Shown: positions 1 to 6,477 of the stretch, in pieces | Layout: every line of letters begins with the position of its first letter | Position numbering within the stretch: the stretch's first letter is position 1 | Source of the DNA: Blautia sp. AF19-10LB | Lineage (GTDB): Bacteria > Bacillota > Clostridia > Lachnospirales > Lachnospiraceae | Direction of reading: 5' to 3' | NCBI RefSeq assembly: GCF_003461245.1 | Contig: NZ_QTWS01000041.1 | Location: 12,549-25,593, forward strand | DNA: 13,045 nucleotides | The notes under the pieces: generated by a model | Seen by the model: the letters and a program-made list of their open reading frames with translations, nothing else | What the model was told of the DNA's origin: nothing | The model's database searches: none | Program-made: the position numbers and the translations under genes

Positions 1-546
1 CCGGGGCATCCCGGCCACCGCAGAAAAAAACAGGGACCCACACAGCCGGTCATCCTTCTTCCTGCACCTGAAAAAGTCCTGGAAGACAGTGATTTCAAAA
101 AGACCGGAAGAACAATCATAAAACAGATGGCAGGATTCCAGGTGTACCTAAATATAAGGGAATATCATGCAGATGTTTACTATAACACGAAGACAGGCGA
201 ACGGGTGCACGCTGCATTTCCAGCCGGAGTTGTAGATGAAGTGAATTATGATGGGAGTATCCGGGCATTCCTGTTCCTTTTGAACAATGACTGCTGTGTT
301 TCCATTGACAAGAGCAGGAGGTTCCTGTCAGACCTGACAGGCGGGAAACTGAATATCTCCAAGGGGATGGTAAGTAAGCTCAGCAGGGAGTTTGCTTTAA
401 AAACTGTGCCTGAACGCAGGACTGCCTGTGCAGATATGCTGCTTTCCCCCGTCATGCCCTTGAACAGTAACCGCCAGTTAGCAAGTAGTATCTATTTTCT
501 TTTCCAGTTTGCAAAAATATCCGAGGATTCTTTCAGGAACTCATAG
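1..546 (+). pseudogene. IS66-family transposase, 5' fragment without catalytic half
   Basis: The frame is open from the first base, so the real start lies outside the window; the ATG at 127 is internal. The translation begins with a PGHPGHRRKK basic stretch, followed by VVDEVNYDGSIRAFLFLLNND and SIDKSRRFLSDL, which are typical of the middle of the IS66 TnpC transposase (a DDE enzyme that moves IS66 elements). Similarity stops after LLSPVM near position 458, just where the first catalytic Asp block of the family would follow. The last 30 or so codons are unrelated and run antisense into the end of the DUF2318 gene. The catalytic half is therefore missing and the fragment cannot be active. Family assignment is from remembered consensus; the truncation is seen directly. 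Confidence 0.82.
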
Positions 547-1040
547 GAAATCTGTATTTCATCCTCTGTTGCTGTTTTATCATCATCCAGGATCGGATAT
601 GGATTGCATCCTCCTGCTGTTTCTCCGACCTGATCCATCGCAAAAGAATTACCGCAGTTCTGGCAGACCAGTTTGTCTCCTTCCTGCTTGTAGTAGCCAT
701 TGCCCGAATCATAACAAATCTGGCAGGTATTGAATGCAGTACGAACGATTTCTTCTGCATCTTTTACCGCGATCACTTCCATCTCTGTTCCGTCCACTTC
801 GATTGGATAAAATGCTGCATCTTCAGATAAGTCATCTGTTTTAATGGTCAGACTGTCGCCTTTTTCTATTTTGGTTGTTTCTTTTTTATCTTCTTTATCG
901 TCGGTTGCTTTTGATGCTTTTTTCTCTGTTGTCTTTGTTATGCTGGAAGCTGCTGCCATTACATTTTCTACCTTTCCATACGCTGTCGCTGTTGTCATTA
1001 ACATGGCTGCCATTGCTGCTGTTATCATAAATCTTTTCAT
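492..1040 (-). CDS. DUF2318 secreted or membrane-anchored cysteine-rich protein (Fe-S/FtrD-like)
   Basis: A 182-residue protein with a hydrophobic N-terminal signal or anchor (residues 1-20, MKRFMITAAMAAMLM), no lipobox, a low-complexity Lys/Asp/Thr linker (33-60) and a C-terminal DUF2318 domain. The domain has CQIC (Cys106/109), a tyrosine-rich turn, CQNC (Cys126/129) and a further Cys145 in GGCNPYPI. DUF2318 proteins are predicted Fe-S or metal-binding partners of membrane metal transport and redox systems; the exact reaction is unknown. The gene follows the SafE-like fusion by 10 bp, and its GAGGAAG ribosome site lies across the end of that gene, so the two are almost certainly co-transcribed. 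The cysteines suggest an extracytoplasmic metal or electron carrier working with the upstream protein. The C-terminus looks complete although it abuts the IS66 fragment. Confidence 0.82.
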   Translation of the reverse strand: MKRFMITAAMAAMLMTTATAYGKVENVMAAASSITKTTEKKASKATDDKEDKKETTKIEKGDSLTIKTDDLSEDAAFYPIEVDGTEMEVIAVKDAEEIVRTAFNTCQICYDSGNGYYKQEGDKLVCQNCGNSFAMDQVGETAGGCNPYPILDDDKTATEDEIQISYEFLKESSDIFANWKRK

Positions 1041-1050
1041 TGTTTCTTCC

Positions 1051-2391
1051 TCAACTTTCTACATAAATCTTTCCTGTGATCATCCCCATCCAGCAAGTGT
1101 AAGTGTAAGTACCTGCTTTTTTCGGTGTGAATTCGATTACATTTTCGCCCTCATCAAAAGCATATTCTATTCCCAGATCCTGCTGGATGATTTTATAATT
1201 GCATCCGTTGACACTTCCATCCGGGGCCTCGACCGTCCACTTTACAGGCTCGCCTGCCTTGACCGTAATGTCCGGATAGCTCCTGCCAGACTGTAAGGTA
1301 CTGGTGATGTACTGTGTCTCATCTGTATTTTTCTTATCAACGTCTGTATTTTCTGCCATAAGTGTGCCTGTAACTTTACTGTTCAGACCTGATAATGTAC
1401 CGCCCTGCACCATCATAGAGAGGCCCATGACCACTACCAGAATTGCGCCGGCTTTCAGAACCTGCCTTGTGAATCGTTTTCCAAGCATGGATACTGCGGA
1501 ACCGAATCCAAGCATCAGTGGAACAGTTCCCAGGCTGAAACAGAGCATGGACAAAGCTCCCGCCAGCGGATTTCCAGATACCAGGGCAACAACCTGCATG
1601 GACTGCAGCGGCCCGCACGGCATGAGACCATTACAGAGCCCGATGAAAAATGGAGTTCTGGGTTTTCTGCCTGATTTTTGTTTTGTTTTTTTATTGAAGT
1701 TCGGAATGTGTACCGCCAGCCTTCTAAGTCCCGGAAAAATCCCAAGCATATTTACACCCATGACTACCATGATAATCCCTGCGAATAATTTAAGTATTCC
1801 CTGAAAAAGTGTAGATGTCTGTAAACTACTGCCGATTCCTGCCAAAGCTCCGACTGCTCCAAGCACGCCGCCGATCACTGTATAGGAAACCACACGTCCG
1901 ATGTTATATTCCAGAGTATTACGGAACATGACCTTTGAGATTTCTGTCGACGTATCTTTCTGTAGTGTCTGCGACAAGTTGATTCCGCCGCACATAGCAA
2001 TACAATGAACGGAAGTGATCAGTCCGATCACAAACAACATCCCATACCCCATCTCGCTGTCCGCCAGAGAATTCGGCACAAGCCGGTTCAGAATCCCGCA
2101 TCTCTGCAGCAGGAAAAACAGCACCACAATGATCATGATTTCCCGCACAGCCTTCAGAATGACTTTCTTTTTGGAAGTATTCTGTGCCGATGCCTCGTAG
2201 CCTAAGTCACCTATCATTGTTATGATCTGATCCAGTGAGACCATCTCCGGGTCATAGGAAAATTCTGCCGTACCGGTTTCATAACTGACAGAAACTTCTG
2301 TGATTCCACTTCGATTATTTAATGCTGATGCTATTCTGGTTTGACAGTTAATACAGGTCATGCCACTGATGTATAGTTTCTCGTGTTTCAT
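1051..2391 (-). CDS. HMA - SafE/TauE-like membrane - cupredoxin fusion protein, probable copper handling
   Basis: A 446-residue protein with three modules. Residues 1-68 are a heavy-metal-associated domain with the metal site GMTCINC (Cys13/Cys16). Residues about 84-330 are a polytopic membrane domain of the SafE/UreH/DsbD-like group, with six or seven hydrophobic segments and the paired motifs HCIAMCGG (His129, Cys130, Cys134) and GLCNGLMPCGPLQ (Cys253, Cys259). Residues about 365-446 form a cupredoxin-like beta domain ending TCWMGM (Cys433, Met435, Met437), a plausible Cu ligand set. Established roles of the parts are copper capture (HMA, cupredoxin) and membrane passage of copper or electrons (SafE/DsbD-like). 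The inference is copper export or delivery across the membrane, with cytosolic HMA and external cupredoxin ends. The start is supported by AAAGGAAA 7-10 nt upstream. First gene of the operon with the DUF2318 gene. Confidence 0.85.
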   Translation of the reverse strand: MKHEKLYISGMTCINCQTRIASALNNRSGITEVSVSYETGTAEFSYDPEMVSLDQIITMIGDLGYEASAQNTSKKKVILKAVREIMIIVVLFFLLQRCGILNRLVPNSLADSEMGYGMLFVIGLITSVHCIAMCGGINLSQTLQKDTSTEISKVMFRNTLEYNIGRVVSYTVIGGVLGAVGALAGIGSSLQTSTLFQGILKLFAGIIMVVMGVNMLGIFPGLRRLAVHIPNFNKKTKQKSGRKPRTPFFIGLCNGLMPCGPLQSMQVVALVSGNPLAGALSMLCFSLGTVPLMLGFGSAVSMLGKRFTRQVLKAGAILVVVMGLSMMVQGGTLSGLNSKVTGTLMAENTDVDKKNTDETQYITSTLQSGRSYPDITVKAGEPVKWTVEAPDGSVNGCNYKIIQQDLGIEYAFDEGENVIEFTPKKAGTYTYTCWMGMITGKIYVES

Positions 2392-2445
2392 AATTTGTTT
2401 CCTTTCTGCTGCTGCATTACTGTCATCTTTATTTGCAATAACGCC

Positions 2446-2535
2446 TCAATTTGAATAAACTTCTCTTAATTTTGGTGCAAAAACAATATGATACTTACAA
2501 TTCCATTTTGTATGTGATAAACTATTACTATTCAT
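2446..2535 (-). pseudogene. IS200/IS605-type tnpA remnant (29 codons)
   Basis: On the minus strand a strong ribosome site (AGAGGAGG) precedes an ATG and 29 codons, MNSNSLSHTKWNCKYHIVFA and then PKLREVYSN, ending in TGA. The peptide matches the well-conserved start of IS200-type TnpA Y1 transposases (SLSHTxWNCKYHIVFAPKYRR). It breaks off after the PK, so the catalytic HUH and Tyr motifs are gone. The remnant supplies most of the 5' flank of the HMA/SafE gene, and the promoter of that operon may lie inside it. Too short for automatic gene calling, but the identity of the N-terminus is clear. Confidence 0.8.
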
Positions 2536-2609
2536 ATGGATACCTCCTCTGTTAAATAATGCGGTTGCGAACCTATCATTATTATAATACTGTAAGCTGA
2601 AGCAACTTC

Positions 2610-2700
2610 AACCACCAGCACAGCAAGTGGTTTATTTGTTTTTCAAAGTTTCGTTTTTCGGATCACGAAAAACTCCACAATGCAAAACCGGGCTTTGCCC
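2610..2700 (-). other. Hairpin cluster upstream of the tnpA remnant, probable IS200-type left end
   Basis: Three perfect inverted repeats follow one another: AACCAC/GTGGTT (2610-2632, 11-nt loop), GTTTTTCG/CGAAAAAC (2653-2673, 5-nt loop) and GGGC/GCCC (2690-2700, 3-nt loop). IS200/IS605 elements carry subterminal hairpins recognised by TnpA and structured leaders ahead of tnpA; position and orientation fit that reading. The exact end of the element cannot be fixed from one copy. Confidence 0.45.
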
Positions 2701-2751
2701 TAACAAACAAAAGACTGTCACAATAGATCTTAGTTCTACTGTAACAGTCTT
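2700..2751 (-). terminator. Intrinsic terminator, minus strand
   Basis: A 17-bp stem (arms 2711-2727 and 2735-2751, 7-nt loop). On the plus strand it has two A/C mismatches, but on the minus strand both become G-U pairs, so the minus RNA folds without mismatch. It is followed on that strand by TTTTGTTTGTT. It would stop transcription coming from the rsmH paralogue after passing through the 53-bp array, or it may be the protective terminator found ahead of IS200 tnpA. Confidence 0.7.
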
Positions 2752-2845
2752 ATTTAACATACTTTTATGATATGTTTATTGTAATAATTATTCACTTCGC
2801 TGTCAATGCTTTTGAAAAGCATTTCACAGAATCTTCATTTTTCCC

Positions 2846-3166
2846 GTATACATTTCCCATACAAATGGCCTATTCCCACGAAAGTATAAATCAAACCATC
2901 CTTTTTTCGTATCTCAGATGACTCTTTTCTCTCTAACTTTCAATTAGACCATCCTTTTCAAGCTAATTTTATGGCTCAAATTTCAATTACTATATATTAA
3001 GTCATCTAATTAACTGAATTGCAGATGACCAAATTCAAACTTACTATCTCACAGGTCATTTTGAGTCCTATTTTGAGATGACTTCACCTGTACTTATTTC
3101 TTAGAAGGTCATTTTGAAATCATTTTGGGGATAGTCTGATCACTACTTTCTATCTGGCAGACCATT
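2846..3166 (-). repeat. Degenerate tandem array, six units, 53-bp period
   Basis: Read on the minus strand, the motif ATGRYCT (ATGGTCT, ATGACCT, ATGACTT, ATGGTTT) begins at 3165, 3112, 3059, 3005, 2952 and 2899, a spacing of 53, 53, 54, 53, 53. In each unit a second motif close to GTCATCT starts exactly 30 nt later (exact in units 2, 3 and 5), and AAGTA or similar lies at +17. Between anchors the sequence is not conserved. The array begins 13 bp past the stop of the rsmH paralogue and lies before the minus-strand terminator at 2711-2751, so it may be transcribed as a 3' UTR. A 53-bp period excludes an in-frame coding repeat. No gene is visible in the surrounding 2752-3178 stretch. Confidence 0.8.
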
Positions 3167-3178
3167 CCTCTGTCTTCT

Positions 3179-4234
3179 TTATTCTGTTTTTATTGCCCAG
3201 CGCATCTTTGTGGAGCGGGCGCGGCCATTCTGGGCGCATTCCTGGGCGGATGGACGGATGACGTCTTTGGCGTAGTCGGAATAGATTCCTGCTTTGTATC
3301 CGGCTTTGAGGGCTTTTTTGACCAGTTTGTCCTCGCCGGAGTGGAAAGTCAGGATTGCCACGCGTCCGCCTGGTTTGAGGGCATCTGGAAGTTTTTCCAT
3401 GAATTCGTAGAGAACTTCAAATTCACGATTCACATCGATCCGCAATGCCTGAAAAACTCGCTGGCAGGTCTTCCGGATGGTATCTTTCTTTTCTTTTTCC
3501 GGAAGGAAATCCAAAGTCTTCTCTATGATCTCGCGTAATTTCGTCGTAGTATCCACACGTTTTCCCTTGCGGATCTCATCGGTGATGGCTTTTGCGATTT
3601 CTTCGCAGTACGGCTCGTCGGAATTCTCATACAGCATTCCAGCAAGCTCGTCACGACTGATCTTGTCCAGCCGCTCGGCTGCGCTGATTCCTTTTTCCTG
3701 ATTCAGTCGAAGATCCAACGGTCCGTCTGCACGGAAGGAAAAGCCGCGCTTCGGGTTGTCGATCTGCATGGAAGATACACCAAGGTCAGCAAGAATGAAG
3801 TCAAACCCTCCTGCTTCCTTTGCAATCTCATCAATCGTGCAGAAATTCTGAAGCTTCACTGTCAGGATATCCTCACCGAAGCCCTGGTCAGCAAGACGTT
3901 TGCGGGTTTTTGCTGATTCTTCCGGATCTACGTCCGTCGCGTACATATGTCCTTCTCCATGCAGGCACTCCATCATTGCTTTGGTATGACCGCCATATCC
4001 AAGTGTCGCATCAAACCCGGTCTCACCTGGCTGGATCTTAAGAAAATCAAGGATTTCGTTTACCATGATCGAAATGTGCATTCCCGCAGGTGTGTTTCCT
4101 TTGCTGATGACATGCTCGATCGTGTCTTTGTATTTCTCTGGATTCAGTTCTTTATACTTCTCCTCGAATTTGCGTGGATATTTTCCTTTGTATCGTACTC
4201 TTCGTTTGTGTGGTGTCTGTGTTTCCTGTCCCAT
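3179..4234 (-). CDS. rsmH: RsmH-family 16S rRNA (cytosine-N4)-methyltransferase, stand-alone paralogue
   Basis: A 351-residue cytosolic SAM-dependent methyltransferase. RsmH methylates N4 of C1402 in the decoding centre of 16S rRNA. Visible motifs are GMHISIMVNE (51-60, the HVSVLLEE position), the SAM-binding FDATLGYGGHT (74-84), DFILADLGVSS (145-155) with RGFSFRADGPLDLR (163-176), the ALRIDVN block (263-269), GGRVAILTFHSGED (289-302), and a C-terminal RSTKMRWA. The usual length is about 310; this one has an extra basic N-terminus of about 45 residues (HKRRVRYKGKYPRKF). It is not next to mraZ or ftsL as the canonical gene is, so it may be a second copy with a shifted target. The start is supported by AGGGAG 6 nt upstream. 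Family certain, exact substrate inferred. Confidence 0.88.
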   Translation of the reverse strand: MGQETQTPHKRRVRYKGKYPRKFEEKYKELNPEKYKDTIEHVISKGNTPAGMHISIMVNEILDFLKIQPGETGFDATLGYGGHTKAMMECLHGEGHMYATDVDPEESAKTRKRLADQGFGEDILTVKLQNFCTIDEIAKEAGGFDFILADLGVSSMQIDNPKRGFSFRADGPLDLRLNQEKGISAAERLDKISRDELAGMLYENSDEPYCEEIAKAITDEIRKGKRVDTTTKLREIIEKTLDFLPEKEKKDTIRKTCQRVFQALRIDVNREFEVLYEFMEKLPDALKPGGRVAILTFHSGEDKLVKKALKAGYKAGIYSDYAKDVIRPSAQECAQNGRARSTKMRWAIKTE

Positions 4235-4293
4235 ATCGTTCTCCCTGTCTTTGTATTTTTATTGAAGATTACATTTTTTCTTTTATAAATTTT

Positions 4294-4378
4294 GTTACTG
4301 TTCACTCCGTTCACAGCAACTTGGACAAAATACATTCCAACTCACCTTCGATGGCAGCGTTTTGCCCCGTATGTCCCG
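4294..4378 (-). repeat. 85-bp structured interspersed repeat, copy A
   Basis: Identical at 73 of 85 positions, without gaps, to 9223-9307. On the minus strand it holds a frame ending TGQNAAIEGELECILSKLL then stop, and a hairpin GTTGCTGT/ACAGTAAC (with a G-U pair) covers that stop. Similarity continues weakly toward 4402, where TTTGTCAT/ATGACAAA (4383-4402) forms an 8-bp hairpin. It lies 38 bp past the stop of the hydrolase gene, between it and rsmH. The frame here opens only a few codons earlier, so it is not a gene by itself. Confidence 0.85.
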
Positions 4379-4416
4379 GGATTTTGTCATCTTCATGACA
4401 AACACCTCAGGGAATA

Positions 4417-5331
4417 TTACCTGTCTACAGTTATAAACTTTTCTACTATATCAAGTGCTGTCTCACTCATAAAGCCGCCCCATCCATGTCCGGCATTCTT
4501 AAATTTGACAAATTCCACTTCCTTATCCATTCGTTTCAATGCCTCATATAAAATGCAGGACTGATTAAACGGAACCAGCGGGTCGCTGCCGCCATGCATA
4601 ATAAGGATTGGCGGTGTCTTACGATTGCGGCGCAGATGTACCACGGGATTTGCCGGGTAAGCATCCTCTGGATGATCGTGAAGTGCTTTTCCACCGATCA
4701 ATACTCCTGACGGACTGTCTGCGGAATCATGATCGATCGCAGACGGATACTGTGACGCTGCCACAAGATCGGTCGGTCCGAACCAGTCTATGATACAATC
4801 TACTTCGGTTGTTGTCTGCGGATATTTTTCCGGAAGATATTCTGCATCTCCGGTAATTCCTGCCATCAGGGCAGTATGCGCTCCGCTGGAATCACCCCAG
4901 AGTGCCACCTTACTCGCATCAATCCCATAATGAACTCCATTCATCCGCAGGAAACGAATGGCTGCTTTGGTGTCTATTACCTGAGCCGGAAACGGTGCAA
5001 GCTCACTTTCTCTGTGCTCCACGATCGCCACGGCATATCCTCTTTCACACATCCGCACCAGTGTCGGAAGGCTCTGAAACAATTTCTGCTTATGCCAGGA
5101 AGATCCCTGCACATATACGATCAGCGGCCACTTCAGATCCTGTCCGTAGACCAGCGGTGTCATGATCTGAAGGTGAAGTTTCTTTCCGCTGTGCTCTGCA
5201 TATTCTACATCCGGATAAAGTTCTGTGCAGTATCCGAAGGTGTCCTTTACTTCTATTTCTTTCACTCCCTCCGGAAGTTCCTCACTTTCCGGGAATCGCA
5301 TTTTTTCCATCGGGGACAGTATTTTTTTCAC
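4417..5331 (-). CDS. Alpha/beta-hydrolase (esterase / acetyl-xylan-esterase-like)
   Basis: A 304-residue cytosolic serine hydrolase of the alpha/beta fold, with no signal peptide. The nucleophile elbow is GDSSG (146-150, Ser148), the acid is in HGGSDPLVP (Asp250) and the histidine in NAGHGWGGF (His282). YVQGSSW (73-79) takes the place of the usual HGGGW oxyanion-hole loop. This layout fits the BD-FAE/Aes group, which cleaves small acyl esters, often from sugars or drug-like compounds; the substrate cannot be read from the sequence. The start is supported by GGGAGGAA 5-6 nt upstream, and a promoter lies at 5393-5421. It is transcribed divergently from the ECF cassette and is followed by repeat copy A. 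Fold and triad are clear, substrate unknown. Confidence 0.88.
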   Translation of the reverse strand: MKKILSPMEKMRFPESEELPEGVKEIEVKDTFGYCTELYPDVEYAEHSGKKLHLQIMTPLVYGQDLKWPLIVYVQGSSWHKQKLFQSLPTLVRMCERGYAVAIVEHRESELAPFPAQVIDTKAAIRFLRMNGVHYGIDASKVALWGDSSGAHTALMAGITGDAEYLPEKYPQTTTEVDCIIDWFGPTDLVAASQYPSAIDHDSADSPSGVLIGGKALHDHPEDAYPANPVVHLRRNRKTPPILIMHGGSDPLVPFNQSCILYEALKRMDKEVEFVKFKNAGHGWGGFMSETALDIVEKFITVDR

Positions 5332-5392
5332 GTTTTTCCTCCCGTATGTCTATTCTTATTTATACATTATTTCATATTTCTGATTTTAGATT

Positions 5393-5421
5393 ATCATACC
5401 ATGTCGTCCTGCTCATCACAA
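5393..5421 (-). promoter_or_regulatory. Sigma-A-type promoter for the hydrolase gene
   Basis: On the minus strand, TTGTGA (5416-5421), a 17-bp spacer and TATGAT (5393-5398) preceded by TG one base upstream, giving an extended -10. It lies about 60 bp upstream of the ATG at 5331 and borders the second 53-bp array. Confidence 0.6.
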
Positions 5422-5452
5422 CTATAAATCTACTGACCAGCAGTGTCCCCCA

Positions 5453-5726
5453 ATGACCTCAAAATAATCAACGTCAAATTATGCCACCAAATTTTCAGGT
5501 CAAAAGTGCCCCGTAGAAGAGCAAGTATAGAGCAGGTCCACAAATTCATGGGCTGCTAATGACTCTGAGAACAACAATTGCAAAGAAAGTCCACAAAAAC
5601 TAAGTAAAGCAGATGGTCTGAATAGAAGCAAGTACTCTAGAAGTCAATAAATCTACCGAAAATGGATGGTCTAAGCAAATACAAGTACTAACATGATCCC
5701 TCATCCGAAGCTCCACAAACTGTCCC
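5453..5726 (+). repeat. Degenerate tandem array, five units plus partial, 53-bp period
   Basis: On the plus strand the first motif (ATGACCT, GTGCCCC, ATGACTC, ATGGTCT, ATGGTCT) starts at 5453, 5506, 5559, 5613 and 5666, spacing 53, 53, 54, 53, with a degenerate CTGTCCC at 5720. At +30 each unit has GCCACCA, GTCCACA, GTCCACA, GTCAATA or ATCCCTC (5483, 5536, 5589, 5643, 5696). At +17, AAGTA occurs in units 2, 4 and 5. The geometry is the same as the array at 2846-3166, read in the opposite direction, and both contain GGATGGTCTAA. It fills most of the 561-bp space between the divergent hydrolase and ECF genes; no ORF is visible there. Confidence 0.78.
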
Positions 5727-5806
5727 CTTATTTTTTCTTTAAATTGCCTCTTTATTCATGTACAGTTCTGTTGTAAAGTATACCCAATCAAAAAGCATAG
5801 GAAAAA

Positions 5807-5884
5807 GGAAGGTTAAGTAAGTTTCCGTTACTGAGAAAAACTATACAGTAACACTTCAAGTACTCTTACCTTCCGGGAAAGGAA
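5807..5884 (+). promoter_or_regulatory. Structured mRNA leader of the ECF cassette, candidate translational switch
   Basis: An outer stem GGAAGGT(T)AAG/CTTACCTTCC (5807-5817 with 5865-5874, one bulged T) encloses an inner perfect hairpin GTTACTG/CAGTAAC (5827-5833 with 5846-5852). The 3' arm of the outer stem can instead pair CCTT (5869-5872) with AAGG of the ribosome site (5879-5882), which gives two exclusive folds. It fits no riboswitch class I know (no TPP or preQ1 consensus). Structure is seen, regulation is inferred. Confidence 0.45.
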
Positions 5885-5892
5885 CAATTATC

Positions 5893-6453
5893 ATGGCAAA
5901 CACAAATGTACAGACAGCAGCAAACGACAGGGAGTTTACTTCTTCCGTTCAGTTTCTTACTGTAACAGCAATCTTTGTAGCACTTACTTACATCTTTACA
6001 GCATTCATCAACGTTCGTCTTCCGATCGCAGCAAACGGAGGACTCATCCATCTCGGCAACGTTCCGCTGTTCATCGGCGCGATCATCTTTGGCAAGAAGA
6101 CCGGTGCGATCGCTGGCGGTGTTGGAATGGGACTGTTTGACTTGCTTTCCGGATGGACTTTATGGGCCCCATTTACTTTCGTAATCGTTGCTCTGATGGG
6201 ATTCACTGTAGGAAAACTTACTGAAGACGAAAAACACCAGAACTTCAAATGGTATGTGATTGCAATCGCAGCAGCCTGTGTGATCAAAGTTGTAGGATAC
6301 TACATCGCAGAAGTTGTTATTTACGGAAACCCGTTCTCACCTGTTACTTCTATTCCTGGAAACCTGGTACAGATCGGTGTTGCAGCAGTCATCACACTTA
6401 TCGTGATTGCACCACTGAATGTTGCCGCTAAAAAAACAGGTTTAAAAAAATAA
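5893..6453 (+). CDS. ECF transporter S component 1 (vitamin-type substrate binder)
   Basis: A 186-residue integral membrane protein with about six hydrophobic segments, the size and pattern of ECF S components, which bind a vitamin or precursor and dock on a shared EcfT-EcfAA' module. The signature region is GGLIHLGNVPLFIGAIIFG, then GAIAGGVGMGLFDLLSGW and APFTFVIVALMGF. The same skeleton (GGxIHxG...AGGxG...L.DL..G...P.TFVI) recurs in the S component at 7711-8235, so the two are paralogues. No EcfT or ATPase genes are present, so it must use a module encoded elsewhere (group II ECF). AAAGGAA lies 9 nt before the ATG, inside the structured leader. The aminotransferase follows after 24 bp. Substrate is not determinable; vitamin B6-type compounds are a guess from the neighbour. 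Confidence 0.85.
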   Translation: MANTNVQTAANDREFTSSVQFLTVTAIFVALTYIFTAFINVRLPIAANGGLIHLGNVPLFIGAIIFGKKTGAIAGGVGMGLFDLLSGWTLWAPFTFVIVALMGFTVGKLTEDEKHQNFKWYVIAIAAACVIKVVGYYIAEVVIYGNPFSPVTSIPGNLVQIGVAAVITLIVIAPLNVAAKKTGLKK

Positions 6454-6477
6454 TAAAAAGAAAAAGGACTTGATCTT

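Noticed and set aside
2846..3166. CRISPR array.
   Set aside because: Only 5-7-nt motifs are conserved within each 53-bp unit; there is no 25-40-nt exact repeat and no cas gene.
4144..4564. Several short frames on both strands around repeat copy A.
   Set aside because: They are chance frames through the repeat and through the rsmH start, without ribosome sites or domains.
5440..5520. The GGTGGCAT/GGGGCAC-rich segment looked like the terminal repeats of an IS21-type element.
   Set aside because: Its repeats fall in phase with the 53-bp array on its right, and no transposase remnant is near, so the array explains it better.
5827..5852. TPP riboswitch, because of CTGAGA in the leader.
   Set aside because: The remaining TPP consensus is absent and CTGAGA here is part of a simple hairpin and its loop.
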